Origin: HXMU1420-2 sp040830545 | Lineage (GTDB): Bacteria; Pseudomonadota; Alphaproteobacteria; Rhodobacterales; Rhodobacteraceae | Reading direction: 5' to 3' | NCBI GenBank assembly: GCA_040830545.1 | Contig: JBFOMB010000141.1 | Location: forward strand, 1-15,307 | Length of the DNA stretch: 15,307 nucleotides | Shown: positions 7,865 to 13,848 of the stretch, in pieces | How the letters are laid out: every line of letters starts with the position of its first letter | How positions within the stretch are numbered: the first letter of the stretch is position 1 | Made by a program: the position numbers and the translations under genes | Notes under the pieces: generated by a model | Seen by the model: only the letters and a program-made list of their open reading frames with translations | What the model was told of the DNA's origin: nothing | Databases searched by the model: none

Positions 7865-9081
7865 GCGATCAACGCGCCATGCACCAGCGCGCGCAGTTGT
7901 GCCCGCGACGGGTAGCTGGAGCTGGGCGACAGTTGTGTGAAGAACACCACCGTCATGTCATGCACACGGTCCACCCAGAACCCGGTCGAGGCCATGCCGC
8001 CCCATGCAAAATCGCCAATGCTGCCTGGCGCGCCAGCACGACCCGGGTTCAGGATGACAGATCCGCCAATGCCAAAACCGGTGCCTGTCATGGGCTGTTC
8101 GGCAAAGCTGGGCACGCCCATATCGGCGATTTCACCGGGCAGATGGTTCGACATCATGAAATTCAGCGTTTTGGGTGACAGGATGCGATGGTCCCCGGCA
8201 TCCCCACCCCGTCGCAGCATTTCTGCAAAACGCGCATAGTCGTCGATGGTGCCCACCAGCCCACCACCACCGGAACGTTGCTGTGTCGTGTGGTAGGGCG
8301 ACGTGCTGTGTTCATCCGCCAGCCGCAGTGTCTCTCCATCATCTTTCTTGGCGTTCAACGCCATTGGATCATCCAGCGGAGTGTAAAGGTTCGCAAACCG
8401 GCTCCCCACACCCTCGGGCACGTTGAACGCAGTTTCCGTCATGCCCAATGGCGCAAAAATCTCGTCCTGGAAATACGCATCCAGCGATTTGCCTGACACG
8501 ATTTCGACCACGCGCCCAATGATGTCGATGCCCACGGAATACATCCACTGCGTTCCCGGTACAAAAGACAGCGGCAGTTCCGCCACCTTGTCCGCCACCT
8601 CTGCCAAGGTGCCGCCCTTGGGCGCAAAATCCAGCTTGCCCTCGGCCATCGCCTCGCCAATCGGGCCGGGGTTGAACGAATAGCCCAGCCCGCTGGTATG
8701 GGTCAGCAGCTGGTGCAGGGTCGGCGGCGCGCAAGGCGTGGTCTGATCCAGCGTTTCCGCACCGGGGATCAACGCACGCGCATCTGCAAAGGCCGGAATG
8801 AAATCACTCACTGGCAGGCCCAGATGGATGTCGCCCCGTTCAACCAGCGTCATCAACGCAACCGAGGTCACCGGTTTCGTCATGGAATAGATCCGCGCCA
8901 CGGTGTCTCGTTCGAACGGCAGGTCCTCTTCGACGTTACGAAGGCCGACGTCAGCGTAGTACACTTCCTCCCCGCCGCGATGGATCAGGACCGAACATCC
9001 GGGGTACTTGCGCGCATCGACATAGCCCAGCATCCAAGGTTTCAGCCGGTCCAGCCGCGCCATATCAAATCCGTGTGTCAT
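7861..9081 (-). CDS. Serine hydrolase, class C beta-lactamase/EstB-type esterase
   Basis: This 406-residue protein has the penicillin-binding transpeptidase/beta-lactamase fold (COG1680). Active-site elements are SMTK (66-69, nucleophile S66 and K69), the Tyr motif YSV (181-183) and the third motif WGG (360-362) in place of KTG. That set matches EstB-type esterases and related lactonases or amidases better than a true resistance enzyme. No signal peptide is visible (MTHGFDMARLDRLKPW), so it probably works in the cytoplasm, which also argues against a role in beta-lactam resistance. HTSGL (128-132) and NVPEGVGSRFANLYTP are common in the family. AGGAGA lies about 6 bases before the ATG, which overlaps the upstream crotonase stop. 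In this operon it may hydrolyse an ester or CoA-free acyl intermediate; that role is inferred. Confidence 0.88.
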   Translation of the reverse strand: MTHGFDMARLDRLKPWMLGYVDARKYPGCSVLIHRGGEEVYYADVGLRNVEEDLPFERDTVARIYSMTKPVTSVALMTLVERGDIHLGLPVSDFIPAFADARALIPGAETLDQTTPCAPPTLHQLLTHTSGLGYSFNPGPIGEAMAEGKLDFAPKGGTLAEVADKVAELPLSFVPGTQWMYSVGIDIIGRVVEIVSGKSLDAYFQDEIFAPLGMTETAFNVPEGVGSRFANLYTPLDDPMALNAKKDDGETLRLADEHSTSPYHTTQQRSGGGGLVGTIDDYARFAEMLRRGGDAGDHRILSPKTLNFMMSNHLPGEIADMGVPSFAEQPMTGTGFGIGGSVILNPGRAGAPGSIGDFAWGGMASTGFWVDRVHDMTVVFFTQLSPSSSYPSRAQLRALVHGALIA

Positions 9082-9875
9082 GCCTGCTCTCCTGTTCCTG
9101 CGATCTTGCGGCCGCGTTCCGTGACCTTGGCCCGATTTGTTCCAACCTGGTCCGGTGTCACTCCCGCCAGATGTGTGTCGAACAATTCAACCTCACATGC
9201 CAGCCCCTCGCTAAGCGTGGTTTCCGCGCTGGCATTGATCAACGTGCGCAGCCGCGACATCGTCACATGATCGGTTTCCGCAATCTGAGCAGCCAACGCA
9301 CGCGCACGGGTCATGAGTTGGTCTGCCGGTACAACCTCGTTCACCAACCCCCAGTCACAGGCTTTCTGAGCGCTCACGAATTCTCCGGTCAGGCTCATCT
9401 GACGCGCGCGGTTGATGCCGATCAAAAGCGGCAATACCTGTGTCATCCCCCAACTGGGCGTTATCCCGACGCGGGCATGTGTATCCGCAAAACGCGCCGC
9501 GTCCGAGGCAATCATAAAGTCAGACATCATTGCCAGTTCCAGCCCACCGGTCACGGCAACCCCGTTGATCGCCGCGATCATTGGAATCTGCGACCGGCGC
9601 ATCAGGTCAAAGACGCTGTCATCGCCATACCATTTCATATCTTCGATGGCGCCGGGCTTCTCGCTCAGCTCTTTCAGGTCCACACCTGCGCTGAAGGCTC
9701 GGCCATTCCCGGTCAGGATTATGGCCCGCAGATCTTTGTCGGTTTCAAGCGTCTTCATCACCTCAGTCAGGCGCGCGACCAATGCCTGATTCATCGCGTT
9801 CATGACCTTCGGCCGGTTCAGGGTCAGTTCCACCACCGGGCCATCACGGTTCACCAACAAAACTTCGTCGCTCAT
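9078..9875 (-). CDS. Crotonase-family protein with Glu-to-His active-site change
   Basis: This 265-residue crotonase-fold protein has NRPKVMNAM (20-28), AFSAGVDLKEL (60-70), AAINGVAVTGGLELAMMSD (101-119) and ADTHARVGITPSWG (130-143). The first catalytic Glu is kept at E113. The second, expected 20 residues later, is H133. FADTHARVG is a recurrent wording among proteins annotated as enoyl-CoA hydratases, so this is a subfamily trait, not a local mutation. Loss of one Glu makes ordinary hydratase chemistry uncertain; isomerase, hydrolase or dehydratase activity is possible. The TPSWGMTQVLPLLIG stretch after the motif aligns with the usual GAGGTQRL region. The start has AAGGA about 8 bases upstream and overlaps the preceding crotonase stop (ATGA). 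The two adjacent crotonases are diverged, so this is not a recent duplication. Confidence 0.88.
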   Translation of the reverse strand: MSDEVLLVNRDGPVVELTLNRPKVMNAMNQALVARLTEVMKTLETDKDLRAIILTGNGRAFSAGVDLKELSEKPGAIEDMKWYGDDSVFDLMRRSQIPMIAAINGVAVTGGLELAMMSDFMIASDAARFADTHARVGITPSWGMTQVLPLLIGINRARQMSLTGEFVSAQKACDWGLVNEVVPADQLMTRARALAAQIAETDHVTMSRLRTLINASAETTLSEGLACEVELFDTHLAGVTPDQVGTNRAKVTERGRKIAGTGEQA

Positions 9876-10615
9876 CCTATCATCCTTTTCATGGCCGATT
9901 TTGTTTCGGCGTCAAACCAGCCCCGGTTCGGGTCTGTCTTCAATCGTTCCATTTCCACTTCGATCGTTGCAATCGCAGGTGCACGGATCTGCGCCTTTAC
10001 CCGGCCAAAGGTGGCCAGCGGCAGGGCCGCCAATTCACGCGCCTTGGCCAACGCGGCCTCTTCCACCTCTTCTGCGTCGCACAGGTGATCCACAATCCCC
10101 CGCGCCGCCGCGACAGGTGCCGGGAAAGGCTGACCGGTCAGCATCAGACGGCGCAGGTCGCCGGGATCCAGTTCCGCGCGCGCGATCTCCATCGGGCCAA
10201 TTGGAAAATCCGCGCCCACCCGGACCTCGGCCAGACCGAACTGGGCAGCAGGGCCCGAAACGCGCCAATCCGCAGCCAGAACAAAAAACAACCCGCCCGC
10301 AATTGCCGCACCATTTACTGCCGCGACCAGCGGCTTGGGGAACCTGTACTGGGCCAGAAAACCAATATTCAACGCATCCACAATTGCGTTCTGATCCTCC
10401 GGCGAAAACGATTGCGCGGCCTTCAGGTCCAGCCCGGCGGAATAGACCTTGAACGCGCTCTGCAACACAACGGCGCGCACCCCGTCTTCTTCCGCCAACG
10501 CGTCCAGAACAGAAGCAAATTCCATCAGAAACGGCGGTGTCAGCGCATTCACGGGCGCACGGTTCAGCACCAGCCGCACCACCCCGTCGCCCAGATCGTT
10601 CCGGATCACCTGCAT
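9872..10615 (-). CDS. Crotonase-family protein, delta3-delta2-enoyl-CoA isomerase-like
   Basis: At 247 residues it is the shortest of the three crotonases and the first gene of the six-gene minus-strand operon. Landmarks are NRAPVNAL (18-25), VYSAGLDLKAA (57-67), AAVNGAAIAGGLFF (98-111) and GLAEVRVG (127-134). The first crotonase Glu is replaced by F110, while the second is kept as E130. Keeping only this second Glu is the arrangement known in mitochondrial delta3-delta2-enoyl-CoA isomerases, which move a double bond from 3 to 2 so unsaturated acyl chains can enter beta-oxidation. APVNALTP at the N-terminus also resembles that group. GGGGGA lies about 6 bases upstream of the ATG. The promoter should lie in the divergent gap just upstream. 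A different crotonase chemistry cannot be excluded. Confidence 0.87.
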   Translation of the reverse strand: MQVIRNDLGDGVVRLVLNRAPVNALTPPFLMEFASVLDALAEEDGVRAVVLQSAFKVYSAGLDLKAAQSFSPEDQNAIVDALNIGFLAQYRFPKPLVAAVNGAAIAGGLFFVLAADWRVSGPAAQFGLAEVRVGADFPIGPMEIARAELDPGDLRRLMLTGQPFPAPVAAARGIVDHLCDAEEVEEAALAKARELAALPLATFGRVKAQIRAPAIATIEVEMERLKTDPNRGWFDAETKSAMKRMIG

Positions 10616-10761
10616 CTGTCATCCCCCTGTATCCCGGATGATATTGAGCGGTTTTTAGAGGAGGTGCCAGCGGGAAAACCGGAACGCGACGTCGCTGGTC
10701 AGGGGCGTTGACAGCGTCACCCATCTGGCCTTCCCATGGGGCAACACCAAGGGAGGATCAG
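10616..10761. promoter_or_regulatory. Divergent intergenic control region
   Basis: These 146 bases separate the start of the six-gene minus operon (10615) from the GST start (10762), so both transcripts should begin here. On the plus strand a TTGACA hexamer sits at 10708-10713, but the hexamer 17 bases on (TTCCCA) is a poor -10 box. On the minus strand a CAATAT sequence (about 10640-10645) could be a -10 box, with no clear -35. Start sites are therefore not placed with confidence. Confidence 0.45.
10667..10698. promoter_or_regulatory. Candidate operator: nested palindromes
   Basis: GCGACGTCGC (10686-10695) is a perfect 10-base palindrome. An outer inverted repeat, CCAGCG (10667-10672) and CGCTGG (10693-10698), spans 32 bases and overlaps it. 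The site lies between two divergent operons, a position typical of regulator binding sites, but no regulator gene is in the window and chance occurrence in GC-rich DNA is possible. Confidence 0.3.
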
Positions 10762-11370
10762 ATGCTGTTATGTTATGCCCCCAACAGCCGCGCGGTGCGC
10801 GTGGCCTGGGCGATGGAAGAGCTGGGACTGGACTATGACGTGGAACGCTACACTGTTGGCGATCCAAACCTGCGCACGCCTGAATTTCGCGCGAAAAACC
10901 CCAATGGGCGCGTGCCGACCCTGATCGACGGGGATATCACGCTTTATGAAAGCGGGGCGATCGTGCAGTACCTGTTGGCCAAGTACAGCGATGGCAGCCT
11001 TGTACCGGATGTCGGGTCGCCGGAATTTGCCAGCTACCTGCAATGGTTCCATTATACCGAAGGCATGATCATGCCTCAGATGAACAATCTGGTGGTGGAA
11101 ACCATCCTGTTGCCCCCCGAAAAGGCCAGCGAAACCCACGCCAAACGCGCGCGCAAGCTGATCACGCAGATCCTTGGCGCGGTGGAGGCGCATATGAGCG
11201 ACGGGCGCGACTATATCGTGGGTGATTTCAGCGGGGCGGACTTCATGATTGGCCACGCTGTGGTCATGTCGGGCCGTTTGGGCGCGGACCTGTCGCAATA
11301 TCCCAGCCTCCAGGCCTATGGCGCACGATGTGAGGCTCGGCCTGCCTTCCAGGCTGCGGAAAACAAATGA
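10762..11370 (+). CDS. Glutathione S-transferase family protein
   Basis: The protein is 202 residues with a thioredoxin-like N-terminal domain (about 1-75) and an all-helical C-terminal domain (about 85-200), the usual two-domain cytosolic GST layout. MLLCYAPNSRAVRVAW starts the fold, with S9 in the place of the usual catalytic Ser/Cys region. NPNGRVPTL (47-54) holds the cis-proline P52, and ES (63-64) is the gamma-glutamyl binding pair. GDFSGADFMIGH is the common N-capping/hydrophobic staple segment of the C-domain. The start was set at ATG 10762 because GGGAGGA (10751-10757) sits just upstream and the GST fold begins at once. A TTG at 10708 would add 18 residues with no GST match. The stop overlaps the next gene (ATGA), suggesting the two proteins act together. 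Possible roles are glutathione conjugation, thiolysis or isomerisation of an electrophilic intermediate. Confidence 0.9.
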   Translation: MLLCYAPNSRAVRVAWAMEELGLDYDVERYTVGDPNLRTPEFRAKNPNGRVPTLIDGDITLYESGAIVQYLLAKYSDGSLVPDVGSPEFASYLQWFHYTEGMIMPQMNNLVVETILLPPEKASETHAKRARKLITQILGAVEAHMSDGRDYIVGDFSGADFMIGHAVVMSGRLGADLSQYPSLQAYGARCEARPAFQAAENK

Positions 11371-12113
11371 GCACCGCAGACGGCACCCCCGTCGCCCTGA
11401 TCGTTGGCGCCGGAGACTATATCGGCGCGGCAATTGCCAAGAAATTCGCGCGCGAGGGCTTTGTCACCTGCATGGGGCGGCGCAACGGTGACAAACTGGC
11501 CCCGCTGGTTGCGGAAATCGAGGGTGAAGGAGGCATCGCTCATGGCTTCACCATGGATGCCCGAAGCGAGGAGAAGACGGCCGAGATCTTTGCCCATGTC
11601 GAGAGCGAGATCGGCGAAATCGACGTGGTGATCTTCAACGTCGGCGGCAATGTGCATTTCCCGATCCTGGAAACGACGGAACGTGTGTTCCGCAAGGTCT
11701 GGGAAATGTGCTGCTTCGCGGCCTTCTTCTCGGGGCGCGAGGCGGCGCGGTACATGGTGCCACGTGGCAAGGGCCGCATCTTTTTCACCGGAGCCAGTGC
11801 GTCGATGCGGGGCAATGCAGGCTTTGCCGCGTTTTCGGCGGGCAAGGGCGGCATGCGGATGCTGGCACAAAGCATGGCGCGCGAATTGGGGCCCAAAGGC
11901 ATTCATGTCGCGCATCTGGTGATTGATGCGGGCGTCGACACGGCGTTTGTGCGTGAAATCCACCGCGCGCGGGGGCAGGATCCAGATGAATTGCCCGAAG
12001 ATACGTTAATGAACCCGGACTCCGTCGCAAACGCCTATTGGTATCTCTACAACCAAAGCCGGGATGCCTGGACGTTTGAGCTGGACGTCCGCCCCTTTGC
12101 GGAAACCTGGTAG
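11367..12113 (+). CDS. SDR-like protein lacking the catalytic Tyr (SDR_c10 type)
   Basis: This 248-residue protein has the SDR fold but an altered active site. The glycine-rich motif is GAGDYIG (14-20) instead of TGxxxGIG, NNAG is replaced by FNVGGN (90-95), and the YxxxK motif reads FSAGK (156-160), so Tyr is Phe while Lys is kept. TGASAS (141-146) still supplies serines, and R38-R39 at the end of strand 2 could favour NADP(H). I recall a classical-SDR subgroup (SDR_c10 in CDD) defined by exactly this Tyr-to-Phe change with an incomplete glycine motif, so it is probably a stable family, not decay. The frame is intact and ends in TAG at 12111-12113. It overlaps the GST stop by 4 bases. Redox activity is doubtful; binding, lyase or partner-protein roles are possible. 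Confidence 0.85.
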   Translation: MSTADGTPVALIVGAGDYIGAAIAKKFAREGFVTCMGRRNGDKLAPLVAEIEGEGGIAHGFTMDARSEEKTAEIFAHVESEIGEIDVVIFNVGGNVHFPILETTERVFRKVWEMCCFAAFFSGREAARYMVPRGKGRIFFTGASASMRGNAGFAAFSAGKGGMRMLAQSMARELGPKGIHVAHLVIDAGVDTAFVREIHRARGQDPDELPEDTLMNPDSVANAYWYLYNQSRDAWTFELDVRPFAETW

Positions 12114-12143
12114 AATACAACGATTGAAAAACACGCCGCCGCA

Positions 12144-12164
12144 GTCCCGGACTTGATCCGGGAC
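12144..12164. repeat. Alphaproteobacterial palindromic repeat (gtcccgga-cttga-tccgggac)
   Basis: An 8-bp perfect stem with a 5-base loop lies 30 bases after the SDR-like gene. The core cccggacttgatccggg is a palindrome I recall dispersed in many alphaproteobacterial genomes. No T-run follows, so it is better called a repeat than an intrinsic terminator, although it may still slow transcription from the GST-SDR pair. Confidence 0.6.
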
Positions 12165-12210
12165 CTCTTGCCCGATGTTATGGTGCTGTGTGCTTTCGTT
12201 TTTTCACAAA

Positions 12211-12273
12211 GGCCAGCCCGCGAGCCTGGGTGGGGGTGAAGCCCCCTCCCATGGGGAGGGTCGGGGGCTGGCC
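12211..12273. repeat. Nested G/C-rich inverted repeat
   Basis: Outer arms GGCCAGCCC (12211-12219) and GGGCTGGCC (12265-12273) are perfect complements. Inside are CCCTCCC (12244-12250) and GGGAGGG (12254-12260) around an ATG loop, and GCCCCC (12241-12246) with GGGGGC (12263-12268), which compete for pairing. This 63-base element lies in the convergent gap and may stop transcription from both sides or be a dispersed repeat. No protein is encoded. Confidence 0.5.
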
Positions 12274-12335
12274 GGCGTTGCCGGCTGGGATCTGTCTTTC
12301 GTTCCGGACATTGAAACTCTGATCCAAAACAAGAG

Positions 12336-12364
12336 GCAACGGGTCAAGTCCGAGGCCTCGTTGC
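12336..12364. terminator. Weak hairpin downstream of livF
   Basis: GCAACG (12336-12341) pairs with CGTTGC (12359-12364) across a loop holding cggtcaagtccg-like bases related to the palindrome at 12144 in reverse. On the minus strand CTCTTGTTTT follows the stem, so it might end the liv transcript 28 bases past the livF stop. The stem is only 6 bp with a 17-base loop, so this is tentative. Confidence 0.3.
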
Positions 12365-12391
12365 GTTTTGTGGGTGCGGTAGCATGTAACC

Positions 12392-13093
12392 CTACACCTC
12401 CAACCACTCCTTGCGCACGTCATCGCGCGACTTCAGCTCGTCCGGCGTGCCTTCGAACACAACCTGACCGTGGCCCATGACATAAACACGATGCGCAATG
12501 TCCAGGGCAATCGCCAGCTTCTGTTCCACCAGCAGGGTCGAAATCCCCCGCTTGGCGATCTCCTGCAGCAGTTCCGCAACCTTTTGCGTCATCTGCGGGC
12601 TGAGCCCCTCGGTCGGTTCGTCGATCATCACCAGATCGGGATCACCCATCAGCGTCCGGCACATGGTCAGCATCTGCTGTTCCCCGCCCGAAAGGACCGA
12701 GGCCTCCACATCCGCACGGTTCCGCAGGTTTTCGAACATGTCGAACATGTTCTCCATCGACCAGCGCCCTGCCCCATCCTTCTGACCGGGTTTCAGGCCC
12801 AGGATCAGGTTCTGCCGCGTGGTCAGGCCGGGGAAGATATCCCGGTTTTCAGGCACATACCCGATCCCCAGATTGGCCACCTCGAACGCCTTTTTGCCGG
12901 CGATTTCCTGGCCCTTGAACTTGACCGAACCGGTTGGCGGCACCTCGCCCATGATCGCCTTGCAAGTGGTGGATCGCCCCACCCCGTTGCGGCCCAGTAG
13001 CGCGACAATCTCGCCTTCCTGAATGTTCAGGTTCACCCCCTGCAGGATATGCGATTTGCCGTAATAGGCATGCAGATCTGTCACATCCAGCAT
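12392..13093 (-). CDS. livF: Branched-chain-amino-acid-type ABC transporter ATP-binding protein LivF (Walker A Arg)
   Basis: This 233-residue ABC ATPase has standard LivF length and order: Walker A GRNGVGRST (34-42), Q-loop region near PENRDIFPGL (81-90), ABC signature LSGGEQQML (134-142), Walker B LVMIDEP (154-160) and a switch region LLVEQK with Gln where most ABC proteins have His, as is usual in LivF. The striking point is R40, encoded by CGA, where Walker A normally has Lys to bind the ATP beta/gamma phosphates. It pairs with LivG in the membrane complex powered by both ATPases. GGAGG lies 7 bases before the ATG, which overlaps the livG stop by one base (TGATG). HAAT transporters import branched-chain amino acids, amides, urea or organic acids; the substrate here is unknown. 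Confidence 0.92.
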   Translation of the reverse strand: MLDVTDLHAYYGKSHILQGVNLNIQEGEIVALLGRNGVGRSTTCKAIMGEVPPTGSVKFKGQEIAGKKAFEVANLGIGYVPENRDIFPGLTTRQNLILGLKPGQKDGAGRWSMENMFDMFENLRNRADVEASVLSGGEQQMLTMCRTLMGDPDLVMIDEPTEGLSPQMTQKVAELLQEIAKRGISTLLVEQKLAIALDIAHRVYVMGHGQVVFEGTPDELKSRDDVRKEWLEV

Positions 13094-13848
13094 CAGTGCG
13101 CCTCCATTGCCGCGCCAAGATAGGCTTCTTGCACCTTGGGATCACCGCGCACGTCTTCAGGTGCGCCGGTAGCGATGATTTCGCCGTAGACCAGAACCGA
13201 AATCCGGTCGGCCAGCCCGAATACCACGCCCATGTCATGTTCCACCATGATCAGCGTCTTGTTTTCGGTCACTTTGCGGATCAGATCGACAATATAGTCG
13301 GTCTCCGAATGGCTCATCCCCGCTGTGGGTTCGTCCAGCATGATCACATTGGCCCCACCGGCGATGGTGATCCCAATCTCGAGCGCACGCTGTTCCGCAT
13401 AGCTCAGAACACCCGCTGGCAGGGACGCCCGGCTCGTCAGGTTGATCTGCTCCAGGATCGCCTCGGCCCCTTCGGTCAGCTCGCGCGAGCGGCTGACCTG
13501 ATGCCAGAACGAGTATTTGTAGCCCTGCGACCACAACAGCGAACACCGGACATTTTCGAACACGGTCATGCGCGGGAAAATGTTGGTGATCTGGAACGAC
13601 CGGCTCAGCCCCATGCGGTTGATCTCGTACGGGGCAAGCCCGGCCAGATCATGCCCATTCAGGCGCACCGATCCCGCGGTCTGCGGAAACCGCCCTGTGA
13701 TCAGGTTGAACAGCGTGGATTTCCCCGCGCCGTTTGGCCCGATGATCGCGTGGCGTTCGCCCTGATTGATGCTCAGGTCGACACCACGAATGATCTCGGT
13801 CTTGCCAAAGCTCTTTTTCAGCCCTGACAGTTCAAGCGCTGCAGTCAT
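13093..13848 (-). CDS. livG: Branched-chain-amino-acid-type ABC transporter ATP-binding protein LivG
   Basis: This 251-residue ABC ATPase carries a canonical Walker A, GPNGAGKST (37-45), signature LSYAEQRALEIG (148-159), Walker B VIMLDEP (168-174) and switch H204 in MVEHDMG. The C-terminal VQEAYLG is the conserved tail of LivG-type ATPases. Unlike its partner LivF it keeps every ATP-binding residue, so it may supply the full-strength catalytic site. The start at 13848 is supported by GGAGG 7 bases upstream and by the TAATG junction with the livM stop. A longer open frame up to 13959 lies inside livM and has no family match. Expected to sit on the cytoplasmic face of the LivHM permease. Confidence 0.94.
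   Translation of the reverse strand: MTAALELSGLKKSFGKTEIIRGVDLSINQGERHAIIGPNGAGKSTLFNLITGRFPQTAGSVRLNGHDLAGLAPYEINRMGLSRSFQITNIFPRMTVFENVRCSLLWSQGYKYSFWHQVSRSRELTEGAEAILEQINLTSRASLPAGVLSYAEQRALEIGITIAGGANVIMLDEPTAGMSHSETDYIVDLIRKVTENKTLIMVEHDMGVVFGLADRISVLVYGEIIATGAPEDVRGDPKVQEAYLGAAMEAH

Noticed and set aside
7861..9081. Antibiotic-resistance beta-lactamase
   Set aside because: No signal peptide, WGG in place of KTG, and an operon full of CoA enzymes point to a cytoplasmic EstB-like hydrolase.
10640..10670. TGGCAC on the minus strand as a sigma-54 promoter
   Set aside because: No GC pair appears at the required spacing for the -12 element.
10708..10761. TTG start adding 18 residues to the GST
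   Set aside because: The ATG at 10762 has a good ribosome binding site and starts exactly at the GST fold; the extra residues match nothing.
12195..12205. T-run as an intrinsic terminator for the GST-SDR pair
   Set aside because: No stem-loop lies directly upstream of the six Ts; the nearest hairpin ends about 35 bases earlier.
12175..12480. Small plus-strand open frame in the convergent gap
   Set aside because: It runs through the inverted repeats and into livF antisense, with no ribosome binding site or protein-like composition.
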